DNA from: Actinopolymorpha singaporensis
Lineage (GTDB): Bacteria; Actinomycetota; Actinomycetes; Propionibacteriales; Actinopolymorphaceae
Direction: 5' to 3'
DNA: 64,000 nt
Assembly: GCF_900104745.1 (NCBI RefSeq)
Contig: NZ_LT629732.1
Location: forward strand, 2,963,981-3,027,980
How positions within the stretch are numbered: the stretch's first letter is position 1; every line of letters starts with the position of its first letter. The position numbers and the translations under genes were made by a program. Below, piece after piece: positions 18,349 through 26,722 of this stretch. Under the pieces are notes generated by a model. The model saw only the letters and a program-made list of their open reading frames with translations, ran no database searches and was not told where the DNA came from.

Positions 18349-19215
18349 GTGCAGGGCGAGCAGGGCGAGCAGGACGTACGCCTGCGGCTGGACGTGGCCT
18401 ACGACGGCACCGACTTCGCCGGCTGGGCCGCGCAGCCGGGGCAGCGGACCGTGCAGGGTGAGCTGGAGGAGGCGCTGGTCCGGGTACTGCGCCTGCCCGG
18501 CCCAGCCGCGGTCACCTGCGCGGGGCGCACCGACGCCGGAGTGCACGCCCGCGGCCAGGTGTGCCACGTCGACGTACCTTCCGCGTCGCTCGCGGCCGCG
18601 TCGGGGCGCTCCACGCGCAGCCCCGAGGTCGCACTGACCACCCGGCTGCTCGGGGCGCTCCCGCCCGACGTCCGCGTCCGGGACGTGCGGGTGGCACCGC
18701 CCGGCTTCGACGCGCGCTTCTCCGCCCTGTGGCGGCGCTACGCCTACCGGGTGTGCGCCGACCCGGCGGCGGAGGACCCCCTGCGCCGGCACGAGGTGCT
18801 CCAGCACCATCGCCGGCCGCTGGACCTGGCGCTCATGAACGCCGCCGCCGAACGCCTGCTCGGCGAGCACGACTTCGCGGCGTTCTGCCGGCGACGGGAG
18901 GGCGCCACCACGATCCGGCGACTGCTGGAGCTCCGGTGGGACCGCGACCCGTCCGGGCTGCTGGTGTGCCGGGTGGTGGCGGACGCGTTCTGCCACTCGA
19001 TGGTCCGGGCGCTGGTGGGTGCCCTGCTGCGGGTGGGCGAGGGCGGCCGTCCGGTCGAGTGGCCGGGGCAGGTGCTGGCCGGACGCGTCCGCGACTCCGG
19101 CGTGCACGTCGTACCCGCCCGTGGTCTGACGCTGGAGGAGGTCGGCTACCCGCCGGCCGAGGAACTCGCCGCCAGGGCCGAGCAGGCCCGCCGAAGGAGG
19201 ACACCGGCACCGTGA
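18349..19215 (+). CDS. truA: tRNA pseudouridine(38-40) synthase TruA
   Basis: The enzyme isomerises uridines 38-40 in the tRNA anticodon stem. The core begins [20 protein letters not shown]. The catalytic Asp lies in [19 protein letters not shown], and [16 protein letters not shown] and [19 protein letters not shown] are further family blocks. An in-frame GTG at 18286 would give 309 residues, but it falls inside the alpha-operon hairpin. I prefer GTG 18349 (288 residues), close to the family start. Neither has a good ribosome-binding site. The stop overlaps the next gene as GTGA. Confidence 0.93.
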   Translation: MQGEQGEQDVRLRLDVAYDGTDFAGWAAQPGQRTVQGELEEALVRVLRLPGPAAVTCAGRTDAGVHARGQVCHVDVPSASLAAASGRSTRSPEVALTTRLLGALPPDVRVRDVRVAPPGFDARFSALWRRYAYRVCADPAAEDPLRRHEVLQHHRRPLDLALMNAAAERLLGEHDFAAFCRRREGATTIRRLLELRWDRDPSGLLVCRVVADAFCHSMVRALVGALLRVGEGGRPVEWPGQVLAGRVRDSGVHVVPARGLTLEEVGYPPAEELAARAEQARRRRTPAP

Positions 19216-19814
19216 GCGACCACTACTTCGCCGCCACACCGGAGTCGAAGGCCACGCCCCGGACGGTGACCTTCTCGGCGTACGGACAGGCCTACACGCT
19301 GGGGTCCTCGACCGGCGTCTTCTCCGGTGACCGGCTCGACCTCGGCACCTCGGTGTTGATGCGGGAGGTGCCGCTCCCCGCGCGGCCGGGCACGTTCCTC
19401 GACCTCGGCTGCGGCTGGGGGCCGATCGCTGCCGTCCTGGCGACCCAGGTGCCCGGCAGCACCGTCTGGGCGGTGGACGTCAACACCCGCGCCCTGGACC
19501 TGACCCGCGACAACGCCGCCCGGCTCGGGGTGGCCGAGCGGGTCCGGGTGGCCGCGCCGGACGACGTGCCCGGCGACGTGCGGTTCGACCAGATCTGGTC
19601 CAACCCGCCGATCCGGATCGGCAAGCCTGCCCTGCACGCGCTGCTCGAACGCTGGCTGCCCCGGCTCGCCCCTGATGGTGTGGCCTGGCTGGTGGTGGGC
19701 CGCAACCTCGGCGCCGACTCGCTGCAGCGGTGGCTGGCCGAGCAGGGTTGGCGGTGTGAGCGGCACGCGAGTGCCAAGGGTTTCCGCGTGCTCGCCGTAC
19801 GACCGCCCGCCTGA
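19212..19814 (+). CDS. Class I SAM-dependent methyltransferase, RsmC-like
   Basis: A 200-residue methyltransferase. [14 protein letters not shown] near residue 65 is the SAM-binding motif [21 protein letters not shown] follows, and the catalytic-type [20 protein letters not shown] motif marks base N-methyltransferases. It resembles the C-terminal catalytic half of RsmC, which makes m2G in 16S rRNA, but the substrate here is inferred. GTG 19212 overlaps the truA stop, so it is likely co-translated with truA and an RNA target is plausible. Confidence 0.85.
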   Translation: MSDHYFAATPESKATPRTVTFSAYGQAYTLGSSTGVFSGDRLDLGTSVLMREVPLPARPGTFLDLGCGWGPIAAVLATQVPGSTVWAVDVNTRALDLTRDNAARLGVAERVRVAAPDDVPGDVRFDQIWSNPPIRIGKPALHALLERWLPRLAPDGVAWLVVGRNLGADSLQRWLAEQGWRCERHASAKGFRVLAVRPPA

Positions 19815-19969
19815 CGGCCCGCCCGGCCGCCCGCCTGACCGCCCGCCTGTCGGCTGCCTGACGGACAGCGGGAACGAACCCGGCGAACTCCGGCATCCGC
19901 GGCCCTTGCGCGGACCGAGGCGGAAAACGAGTTCGCTCCCGGCGCGCGCGGCCGTCACACTTGGGTCCC

Positions 19970-21652
19970 GTGGGACATGTGGATGTGGCCGGGATCAGGT
20001 ACGAGCTCCCCGACGGCAGGGTGCTGCTGGACGACGTGTCGTTCCGCGTCGGCGAGGGCGCCAAGGTCGCCCTGGTCGGTGCGAACGGCTCGGGCAAGAC
20101 CACCCTGCTCCGCATCGTCGCCGGAGACCTCGCCCCGCACGAGGGTGCGGTGACCCGGGGCGGCGGGCTGGGCGTGATGCGGCAGTTCGTCGGCAGCGTG
20201 CGCGACGCCACCACCGTGGCCGAGCTGCTGCTGTCGGTGGCGCCGCCGCGGGTGCGCGAGGCCGCGGCCGCGGTCGACCGGGCCGAGCTGGCGATGATGG
20301 AACGCGACGACGAGCGAACCCAGCTGCGCTACGCACAGGTCCTGTCGGACTGGGCGGACGCCGGCGGGTACGACGCGGAGGTGCTGTGGGACGTCTGCTG
20401 CACCGAGGCGATCGGCCTGCCGTTCGACCGGGCGCGCTACCGCGAGGTGCGCACGCTGTCCGGCGGTGAACAGAAGCGGCTGGTGCTGGAGGCGTTGCTG
20501 CGCGGACCGGACGAAGTGCTACTGCTCGACGAGCCGGACAACTATCTCGACGTACCCGCCAAGCGCTGGCTCGAGGAGCGGCTCAGGGAGAGCCAGAAGA
20601 CCGTGCTGTACGTCTCCCACGACCGCGAGCTGCTGGCCAACACCGCGACCAGGGTGGTGACGGTCGAGCTGGGTGCGGCCGGCAACACTGCCTGGACCCA
20701 CCCGCAGGGGTACGCGAGCTACCACCAGGCACGGCGGGACCGGTTCGCCCGGCTGGAGGAGCTGCGCCGTCGCTGGGACGAGGAGCACCAGAAGCTCAAG
20801 GATCTCGTGGCGCTGTACAAACTCAAGGCCACACTCAACGACGGCGCGGCCGCGGCGTACAAGGCAGCGCAGACCCGGCTGCGGAAGTTCGAGGAGAAGG
20901 GCCCGCCGCAGGCGGTGCCGCGCGAGCAGAACGTCAAGGTCCGCTTGCGTGGCGGGCGCACCGGCAAGCGGGCCGTGGTGTGCACCGACCTGGAGCTGAC
21001 CGGTCTGATGAAGCCGTTCGACCTGGAGGTGTGGTACGGCGAACGCGTGGCCGTGCTGGGCTCCAACGGCTCGGGCAAGTCGCACTTCCTGCGGCTGCTT
21101 GCCGCCGGTGGCACGCTGCCCGAACGCGAGCACCTGCCGGTCGGCGACGCGGTGATCACACCGGTCGCGCACAGCGGGCGCGCGAAGCTGGGCGCGCGGG
21201 TGCGGCCGGGCTGGTTCGCGCAGACGCACGAGCACCCCGAACTCGTCGGCCGCACCCTGCTGGAGATCCTGCACCGCGGGGACGAGCACCGCGCGGGGAT
21301 GCCGCGGGAGGAGGCGGCCCGGGCGCTGGACCGGTACGAACTCGCCGAAGCGAGCGAGCAGACCTTCGACTCGCTGTCGGGCGGCCAGCAGGCGCGGCTG
21401 CAGATCCTCTTGCTGGAGCTGTCCGGTGCGACGTTGCTGCTGCTGGACGAGCCGACCGACAACCTCGACGTGGCGTCGGCGGACGCTCTGGAGGAGGGGC
21501 TGGCGTCGTACGCGGGCACCGTGCTGGCGGTGACTCACGACCGGTGGTTCGCTCGCGGTTTCGACCGGTTCCTCGTGTTCGGTGCCGACGGGGAGGTCTA
21601 CGAGTCCGACGAACCGGTGTGGGACGAGGGTCGGGTCCGCCGAGTGCGGTGA
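19970..21652 (+). CDS. ABC-F family ATPase (tandem ATP-binding domains)
   Basis: A 560-residue soluble protein with two nucleotide-binding domains and no membrane segment, the ABC-F plan of ribosome-acting ATPases. Domain 1 has GANGSGKTTLLRIVAGDLAP, signature LSGGEQKRLVLEALL and Walker B LLLDEPDNYLDV. A charged coiled linker follows (RFARLEELRRRWDEEHQKLK). Domain 2 has GSNGSGKSHFLRLLAAGG, LSGGQQARLQILLLELSG and LLLLDEPTDNLD. Whether it rescues ribosomes or protects against an antibiotic cannot be decided. GTG 19970 is preferred. TTG 19961 is possible. A CACACT box lies eight bases upstream of the GTG. Confidence 0.9.
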   Translation: MGHVDVAGIRYELPDGRVLLDDVSFRVGEGAKVALVGANGSGKTTLLRIVAGDLAPHEGAVTRGGGLGVMRQFVGSVRDATTVAELLLSVAPPRVREAAAAVDRAELAMMERDDERTQLRYAQVLSDWADAGGYDAEVLWDVCCTEAIGLPFDRARYREVRTLSGGEQKRLVLEALLRGPDEVLLLDEPDNYLDVPAKRWLEERLRESQKTVLYVSHDRELLANTATRVVTVELGAAGNTAWTHPQGYASYHQARRDRFARLEELRRRWDEEHQKLKDLVALYKLKATLNDGAAAAYKAAQTRLRKFEEKGPPQAVPREQNVKVRLRGGRTGKRAVVCTDLELTGLMKPFDLEVWYGERVAVLGSNGSGKSHFLRLLAAGGTLPEREHLPVGDAVITPVAHSGRAKLGARVRPGWFAQTHEHPELVGRTLLEILHRGDEHRAGMPREEAARALDRYELAEASEQTFDSLSGGQQARLQILLLELSGATLLLLDEPTDNLDVASADALEEGLASYAGTVLAVTHDRWFARGFDRFLVFGADGEVYESDEPVWDEGRVRRVR

Positions 21653-21670
21653 CTCACGACGCGGGTACGC

Positions 21671-21704
21671 CGGCCCGGTGCGTGCGCAGGCGCGTGCCGG
21701 GCCG
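21671..21704. terminator. Hairpin between convergent genes
   Basis: A perfect 8-bp GC stem (CGGCCCGG at 21671-21678 with CCGGGCCG at 21697-21704) can be lengthened by G-T and G-C pairs inside. It lies between the stop of the ABC-F gene and that of the convergent minus-strand gene, so it can serve both. Confidence 0.55.
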
Positions 21705-21724
21705 ACGGCCGCGTGGTGCAGGTC

Positions 21725-22159
21725 CTAGACCGGTTGGACGCTTTCCACCAGCAGGTCGGAGACGCTGAACCCCTCGGGAGAGAAGTCGTTCGTCCAGCCG
21801 TCCCGCAACAGCGTGTCGCGCAGGACGTCCGCCGACGCGCGGTAGTCGACCGCGACGGTCGACGCGAGTGCCACCAGGGTCAGGCGCGGCAGCGCGGTGC
21901 GGACGATCTCGTCGAGCCCGTCGGTGACGAACGCGAGTGGGAACAACGCGGAGGCGATCGCGGTGGCCTCGCCGTTGCGGACCACGATCCACTCCTCGTC
22001 CGGCGGCTCGTGGGCGGTGAGGCTCAACCCGTACGCGCGGACCAGGGACCGAAAGGCCGGTCCGGCGCTCTCTCGTCCCCAGTTCGGCAGCGGTGTCTGC
22101 CAGGGCGTGGTGCCCCGCCAGGGGCGGAGCACGGGGTCAAGGTCGATCATCGCTGGCAT
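21725..22159 (-). CDS. Conserved-looking protein of unknown function
   Basis: A 144-residue soluble protein that I do not recognise. It starts MPAMIDLDPVLRPWRGTTPW and ends SDLLVESVQPV. The middle has EEWIVVRNGEATAIASALFP and ALPRLTLVALASTVAVDYRA, a mixed alpha/beta composition with no signal peptide, membrane helix or metal motif. Codon usage matches its neighbours, which supports a real gene. GGGGGAA precedes ATG 22159, and an alternative ATG lies nine bases further in. It lies downstream of the sugar dehydrogenase on the same strand, 132 bases away, across a weak 6-bp hairpin (22194-22210). Confidence 0.7.
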   Translation of the reverse strand: MPAMIDLDPVLRPWRGTTPWQTPLPNWGRESAGPAFRSLVRAYGLSLTAHEPPDEEWIVVRNGEATAIASALFPLAFVTDGLDEIVRTALPRLTLVALASTVAVDYRASADVLRDTLLRDGWTNDFSPEGFSVSDLLVESVQPV

Positions 22160-22291
22160 TGATTCCCCCGGTCGGGACGGGGAAACGAGCCGACGGACGC
22201 TTTCCGTCCGACAGCGACAGGCGGTGCTTCGTACCGATCGCCCGATCCGTCCCCGCCGGTTCCCGGAGTGGCCGTGGCCCGCGGCAGGGAG

Positions 22292-23773
22292 TCAGCGGAC
22301 GGTCGGGCTCTGCATGGGACTGGGCATGGGACTGTGCATCGGACTGGGCAGTGGACTGCGCGCCGGACCGCGTGTCGGGCCGGCCGTCGGACCGGGCGTG
22401 ACGCCGGACCCGCCGGTGGCACCCGGCATCGCGGCCGGGCGCAGCGTGAGCCGGATGATCCGGTCGTCCTCGGCAACCGGCTGGTTGCGTCCGTCCCGGT
22501 TGGACGTCGTGAGCCACACGCTGCCGTCCGGTGCCACGACCGCCGCGCGCAGCCGCCCGTACTTCCCGACCAGCGCGGCCAACGGCCGTCCCAGCACGCC
22601 GGCGGCCGGTCGCCACCGGATGCTCGCCTCACCCGTGCCCGTGCCGACGATCCGGGTACTGGCAAAGTCGATCGGCCGGCCCAGGTCCACGAGGTAGATC
22701 CGCTGTCCGCGCAGGCAGGTGATGATCGCGGCGTGCCCGATGATGGCGATGCCGTCGGTCACGCCGACCTCGGGCCGCCACACGGCGACAGGGTTGGTCA
22801 TCCCGGCCATCCGGCCCATTCCCTGCACCTTGGGCCAGCCGTAGTTGCGGCCCGGCAGGACGAGGTTGAGCTCGTCCCACATCGCCTCGCCGATCTCCGC
22901 GACGTACATCCGGCCGCTCGCGTCCCAGGCCATCCCCTCCGGATTGCGGTGGCCGTACGACCAGACCAGGGAGCCGGGAAACGGGTTGCCGGGCGGGGGC
23001 TTGCCGTCGGTGGTCATCCGCAGGATCTTCCCGCCGAGGTTGCGAACGTCCTGGGACGCGCCGGCGCGGGAGGCGTCGCCGGTACTGGCGTACAGATATC
23101 CGTCCGGGCCGAACGCGAGCCGGCCGCCGTTGTGCACGCCGGCCAGCGGGATCCCGGTGACGATCGCCTCCGGTCTGGGCCGGGGCCCGACGAGGCGCAT
23201 CCGGGCGATCCGGTTGTCGACCTTCGTCGTGTAGTAGACGAACACCGTCTTGTCGCGGGCGAAGCGGGGAGACGCCGCGATGCCGAGCAGCCCGCCCTCG
23301 TTGTTGGAGTACACGCCCTCGACGGAGGTCAGCGGCGTGACGGTCAGCTCGCCGCTCGCGGTGCGCCGCGGCCCGACCCGCAGGATCCGGCGCTTCGCGC
23401 GCTCGGTGACCAGGGCGCTGCCGTCGGGCAGGAACGCCACTCCCCACGGGACGTCCAGATGGGTGACGAGGGTTCGCTGGGAGGCGATCAGGCCGTCACC
23501 TCGTACGGCGTTCCGCGGGGCGCGCAGGAACGCGAAGCTTGTCGGCTTCGGGCCGTTGAGCACGACCGGCGTCGGCGACGGGGACGGCCTGTGGGAGGGG
23601 GCCGCCACCGGCAGCACCGCGCAGGCGGTGACCAGCCCGGCCAGGAGGACCACGCCGGTCACCGCGGTCACGGCGTGCGGCCAGGTGCCCCTGGTCCTCC
23701 TGGCACTCCCGGTTCTCCTGGTCCCCACGGTCCCCGTGGTCGACCCGACGTGGCGGCGTCGAGCGGCGAGCAC
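22292..23773 (-). CDS. PQQ-dependent sugar dehydrogenase-type lipoprotein
   Basis: A 493-residue secreted protein of the glucose/sorbosone dehydrogenase beta-propeller family. A basic N-terminus and hydrophobic stretch end in VTAC, a lipobox, so it is probably a membrane-anchored exoprotein. Family segments are VPWGVAFLPDGSALVTER, NNEGGLLGIAASPRF, AGVHNGGRLAFGPDGYLYAS, YGHRNPEGMAWD and EIGEAMWDELN. PQQ dependence and substrate are inferred from the family. The last 35 residues are a tetrapeptide Pro repeat (SPMH/SPMP/SPMQ), encoded by a 12-bp tandem array. GTG 23773 sits six bases after TAGGAT, so the start may be leaderless. GTG starts nearer the hydrophobic stretch are possible. Confidence 0.85.
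   Translation of the reverse strand: MLAARRRHVGSTTGTVGTRRTGSARRTRGTWPHAVTAVTGVVLLAGLVTACAVLPVAAPSHRPSPSPTPVVLNGPKPTSFAFLRAPRNAVRGDGLIASQRTLVTHLDVPWGVAFLPDGSALVTERAKRRILRVGPRRTASGELTVTPLTSVEGVYSNNEGGLLGIAASPRFARDKTVFVYYTTKVDNRIARMRLVGPRPRPEAIVTGIPLAGVHNGGRLAFGPDGYLYASTGDASRAGASQDVRNLGGKILRMTTDGKPPPGNPFPGSLVWSYGHRNPEGMAWDASGRMYVAEIGEAMWDELNLVLPGRNYGWPKVQGMGRMAGMTNPVAVWRPEVGVTDGIAIIGHAAIITCLRGQRIYLVDLGRPIDFASTRIVGTGTGEASIRWRPAAGVLGRPLAALVGKYGRLRAAVVAPDGSVWLTTSNRDGRNQPVAEDDRIIRLTLRPAAMPGATGGSGVTPGPTAGPTRGPARSPLPSPMHSPMPSPMQSPTVR
22305..22400. repeat. Tandem array of eight 12-bp units in a coding tail
   Basis: Eight consecutive 12-base units of the form GG(A/G)CTG-GCAT- and variants occupy these 96 bases. 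They encode the Pro-rich tetrapeptide tail of the sugar dehydrogenase on the minus strand. Units 2-4 are most alike, and divergence increases toward 22400. Confidence 0.85.
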
Positions 23774-23779
23774 CCCACC

Positions 23780-23785
23780 ATCCTA
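23780..23785 (-). promoter_or_regulatory. Candidate -10 box for a leaderless sugar dehydrogenase mRNA
   Basis: Read on the minus strand, TAGGAT is followed by six bases and the GTG start at 23773. This spacing would place the transcription start at the start codon. No good -35 is evident. Confidence 0.45.
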
Positions 23786-23947
23786 GTAGCGCACGGTGGA
23801 CAGACGGCGACTCTTCGTGTGTGATCGTGTGTCCTCGCGAGCATACGGATCCCGGGGCGAACCGGGGTATCCTGCTCGTCGGAGCCGAGCCCGGACGGTG
23901 GCTGGGGTCCGTCCCGGGACTCGTTCGGGGCGGGATCGGCACCCATT

Positions 23948-23977
23948 TTGACCAGTCCGCCGAGCCCCGAGTATTCT
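23948..23977 (+). promoter_or_regulatory. Promoter of the rplM-rpsI operon
   Basis: TTGACC (23948-23953), an 18-base spacer and TATTCT (23972-23977) form one of the best housekeeping-sigma promoters in the window. Transcription would start near 23984, giving a leader of about 120 nt before rplM. Confidence 0.75.
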
Positions 23978-24104
23978 GGGCGGTCGTTGCGCCTGCTGGC
24001 TGCTGCCATGCGCGAGCGCACTCTCCGTTCCGGAGAAGTTCCACCAAGACCAGTCGTGTCGCCATGGCACGGCTCACCCCGACGATCAGCGAAGGCCGAC
24101 GACT

Positions 24105-24548
24105 GTGCGCACCTACAGCCCCAAGCCCGGCGACGTCCCACGCGAGTGGCACGTCATCGACGCCTCCGACGTCGTCCTCGGTCGGCTCGCGAGCCAGGCG
24201 GCGACGCTGTTGCGCGGCAAGCACAAGCCGACCTACGCGCCGCACGTCGACACCGGCGACTTCGTCGTCATCATCAACGCCGAGAAGGTCGCGCTGTCCG
24301 GCAACAAGCGCGAGACCAAGTTCGCCTACCGGCACTCCGGTTACCCGGGCGGGCTCTCCGCGGTTCCCTACGGCGAACTGCTGGAGAAGGACCCTCGTAA
24401 GGCGATCGAGCGGGCGGTGTGGGGAATGCTTCCCAAGAACCGCCTGAGCCGGAAGCTGCTGAAGAAGCTGAAGGTTTACGCGGGCCCCAACCACCCGCAC
24501 CAGGCTCAGAAGCCGCAGACCTACGCCATCACCCAGATCTCGCAGTAA
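24105..24548 (+). CDS. rplM: 50S ribosomal protein L13
   Basis: The 147-residue L13 is an early-assembly 50S protein. [40 protein letters not shown] and [20 protein letters not shown] are family blocks, and [20 protein letters not shown] with [14 protein letters not shown] closes it. GTG 24105 follows GAAGG by nine bases. It heads the rplM-rpsI pair under the strong promoter at 23948. The gap to rpsI is 26 bases. Confidence 0.98.
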   Translation: MRTYSPKPGDVPREWHVIDASDVVLGRLASQAATLLRGKHKPTYAPHVDTGDFVVIINAEKVALSGNKRETKFAYRHSGYPGGLSAVPYGELLEKDPRKAIERAVWGMLPKNRLSRKLLKKLKVYAGPNHPHQAQKPQTYAITQISQ

Positions 24549-24574
24549 CCGACTGCGCCGAAGTGAGGAATCCC

Positions 24575-25105
24575 GTGGCTGAGTCCACCACCACTGTCGA
24601 GGCCGAGGGCGCGACCGTCGAGGGCGCCGCCGGCCAGACCGAGGGCGACGCGACCGTCGCCTACAGCTCCGAGAGCGCTCCCGAGGCTGCTTCGGCTGCT
24701 CCCCGGCCGGCGGCCATCGGCCCGGCTGCCGCGACCGGTCGTCGCAAGGAAGCCGTGGCGCGGGTGCGGGTCTTCCCCGGCAGTGGCCAGTGGCGGATCA
24801 ACGGCAAGACGCTGGACCAGTACTTCCCCAACAAGGTCCACCAGCAGCACGTCAACGAGCCGTTCGTCCTGCTCGACCTGGACGGTCGGTACGACGTGAT
24901 CGCCAACCTCGACGGTGGCGGCGTCACCGGCCAGGCGGGTGCGCTGCGGCTCGGCATTTCACGGGCGCTGAACGAGGTCGACGCCGAGGCCAACCGTCCG
25001 CCGCTGAAGCGGGCCGGCATGCTGACGCGTGACCCGCGGGCCAAGGAGCGCCGCAAGGCCGGGCTGAAGAAGGCCCGCAAGGCTCCCCAGTACTCCAAGC
25101 GGTAA
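24575..25105 (+). CDS. rpsI: 30S ribosomal protein S9 with N-terminal extension
   Basis: S9 has a C-terminal tail that reaches the P-site tRNA anticodon. This 176-residue form has about 50 extra residues at the front, acidic and rich in Ala, Thr and Glu. The core starts [20 protein letters not shown] and has [15 protein letters not shown] and [20 protein letters not shown], ending QYSKR, the invariant tail. GTG 24575 is chosen because GTGAGGAA precedes it. A start inside the extension is less likely because the acidic segment is continuous with it. Confidence 0.96.
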   Translation: MAESTTTVEAEGATVEGAAGQTEGDATVAYSSESAPEAASAAPRPAAIGPAAATGRRKEAVARVRVFPGSGQWRINGKTLDQYFPNKVHQQHVNEPFVLLDLDGRYDVIANLDGGGVTGQAGALRLGISRALNEVDAEANRPPLKRAGMLTRDPRAKERRKAGLKKARKAPQYSKR

Positions 25106-25114
25106 GTCCTCACC

Positions 25115-26461
25115 GTGGGCCGGTTGTTCGGCACCGACGGAGTGCGGGGGCTCGCCAACGGCGAGCTCACCGCCGAACTCGCCCTCGACCTGTCCGTCGC
25201 CGCGGCGCACGTGCTCGGCGAGGTCGGCGCGTTCGAGGGACACCGGCCGCGGGCAGTGGTCGGTCGTGACCCGCGTGCCTCCGGGGAGTTTCTGGAGGCC
25301 GCGGTCGTGGCGGGCCTGGCGGGCGCGGGCATCGACGTCATTCGTCTCGGTGTCATCCCCACGCCCGCGGTCGCGCACCTGACCGACGCCATGGGCGTCG
25401 ACGTCGGCGTGATGCTGTCCGCATCGCACAACCCCATGCCGGACAACGGCGTGAAGTTCTTCTCCCGGGGCGGGCACAAGCTCGACGACGCCCTCGAGGA
25501 CCTCATCGAGGCCCGCATCCGGGAGCCGTGGCAGCGGCCCACCGGAGCCGGCGTCGGCCGGGTGACCGACGACCGGGACGGCTTCGACGCCTACGTCGCC
25601 CACCTGGTGCGATCGGTGCCCAACCGGTTCGACGGGCTCCGCGTGGTGGTCGACTGTGCCAACGGCGCCGCCTATCGCACCGCTCCGGAGACGCTCGGTC
25701 GGCTCGGCGCGACGGTGATCCCCATTCACGCCGAGCCCGACGGCCTCAACATCAACGACGGTTGCGGCTCCACGCATCCGGAGTCGCTGGTCGCGGCGGT
25801 CGCCGAGCACGGCGCCGACGTCGGGATCGCCCACGACGGTGACGCCGACCGCTGTCTTGCCGTGGACCGGTTCGGCAACATCGTCGACGGCGACCAGATC
25901 CTGGCGATCCTCGCCCTCAGCCTGCGCGAGGCGGGCCGGCTCGCCTCCGACACCGTGGTCGCCACCGTGTTGAGCAACCTCGGTTTCTCGCAGGCGATGC
26001 AGCGTGAGGGCATCGCGGTGGAGCAGACCAAGGTCGGCGACCGGTACGTCCTGGAAGCCATGAAGACCGGCAAGTTCAACCTCGGCGGCGAGCAGTCCGG
26101 GCACATCGTCCTGCTCGACCACGCCACCACCGGCGACGGTGTGCTGGCCGCCGCGCACCTGCTGGCGCGGATGGCGGCAACCGGCCGGCCGCTGGACGAA
26201 CTCGCCGCGGTGATGACCAGGCTTCCGCAGGTCATGGTCAACGTGCGTGGCGTCGACCGGACCCGGGCCGACACCGACCCCGACGTGGCCGCCGCCGTGA
26301 CCGCGGCCGGCGCCGAGCTGGGGGAGACCGGCCGAGTCGTACTCCGGCCTTCGGGCACCGAGCCCGTGGTGAGGGTGATGGTCGAGGCGCCGACGTGCGA
26401 ACACGCCCAGCAGGTGGCCGACCAGCTCGCCCGAACCGTCCAGCGCGCGCTGGCCCTCTAG
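25115..26461 (+). CDS. glmM: Phosphoglucosamine mutase
   Basis: The 448-residue enzyme converts glucosamine-6-P to glucosamine-1-P for UDP-GlcNAc and peptidoglycan. [20 protein letters not shown] opens it. The phosphoserine loop [18 protein letters not shown] has the catalytic Ser near residue 104. The metal site [13 protein letters not shown] and the sugar-binding [19 protein letters not shown] are clear, and [15 protein letters not shown] is the phosphate-binding loop. GTG 25115 lies nine bases after rpsI, a common actinobacterial linkage. An 18-base tandem duplication covers its stop codon. Confidence 0.97.
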   Translation: MGRLFGTDGVRGLANGELTAELALDLSVAAAHVLGEVGAFEGHRPRAVVGRDPRASGEFLEAAVVAGLAGAGIDVIRLGVIPTPAVAHLTDAMGVDVGVMLSASHNPMPDNGVKFFSRGGHKLDDALEDLIEARIREPWQRPTGAGVGRVTDDRDGFDAYVAHLVRSVPNRFDGLRVVVDCANGAAYRTAPETLGRLGATVIPIHAEPDGLNINDGCGSTHPESLVAAVAEHGADVGIAHDGDADRCLAVDRFGNIVDGDQILAILALSLREAGRLASDTVVATVLSNLGFSQAMQREGIAVEQTKVGDRYVLEAMKTGKFNLGGEQSGHIVLLDHATTGDGVLAAAHLLARMAATGRPLDELAAVMTRLPQVMVNVRGVDRTRADTDPDVAAAVTAAGAELGETGRVVLRPSGTEPVVRVMVEAPTCEHAQQVADQLARTVQRALAL

Positions 26462-26481
26462 ACCGCGCTGGCCCTCTAGAC
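26446..26481. repeat. 18-bp tandem duplication across the glmM stop codon
   Basis: Bases 26446-26463 and 26464-26481 are identical copies of CGCGCTGGCCCTCTAGAC. The first copy contains the last codons and TAG of glmM, so the second is a non-functional echo of the gene end. Confidence 0.9.
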
Positions 26482-26520
26482 CGCCCTGTCCTCGTGGGAC
26501 GACAACGGGAGGTCGGGCAC

Positions 26521-26670
26521 ATGCCGCTCACCCAGCTGGGACATGCCTGCGTACGGCTGACGGACGGCGCGACTCTCGTCGTCGATCCCGGTGCATGGAG
26601 CGGGTTCGAATGCCGGCCGCTGGGAGGAACGTTCACCCGGCCGGAGCCGGGCGGCCAGGTCGATCTGTGA
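26521..26670 (+). pseudogene. Truncated MBL-fold metallo-hydrolase remnant
   Basis: The 49-residue frame starts MPLTQLGHACVRLTDGATLV and continues VDPGAWSG. This matches the N-terminus of UlaG-like metallo-beta-lactamase-fold hydrolases, which go on to an HxHxDH metal motif. Here the similarity stops after about 28 residues, the metal motif is missing and TGA follows at 26668. ACGGGAGGTCGG precedes the ATG, so the original start signals remain. It is best read as the 5' end of a gene whose body was deleted. The 18-bp duplication lies just upstream. Confidence 0.6.
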
Positions 26671-26722
26671 CTCGCCGGAAAACGTCTTGGCGGGGCGAAA
26701 GTAGTCGTGGCAGGCTCCCCGC

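Larger units (their letters stand above)
23774..24104. other. Divergent intergenic region between sugar dehydrogenase and rplM
   Basis: These 331 bases carry no gene that I can support. They hold the minus-strand -10 box of the sugar dehydrogenase at one end, a near-consensus plus-strand promoter at 23948-23977, and about 120 bases of leader before rplM, ending in GAAGGCC upstream of the GTG. Confidence 0.6.

Noticed and set aside
22305-22400. CRISPR array
   Set aside because: The repeats are 12 bp, directly adjacent without spacers, and lie in a coding frame; no cas genes are present.
22268-23824. Plus-strand open frame across the sugar dehydrogenase gene
   Set aside because: It is antisense to a clear beta-propeller dehydrogenase with a lipoprotein signal and shows no protein family features.
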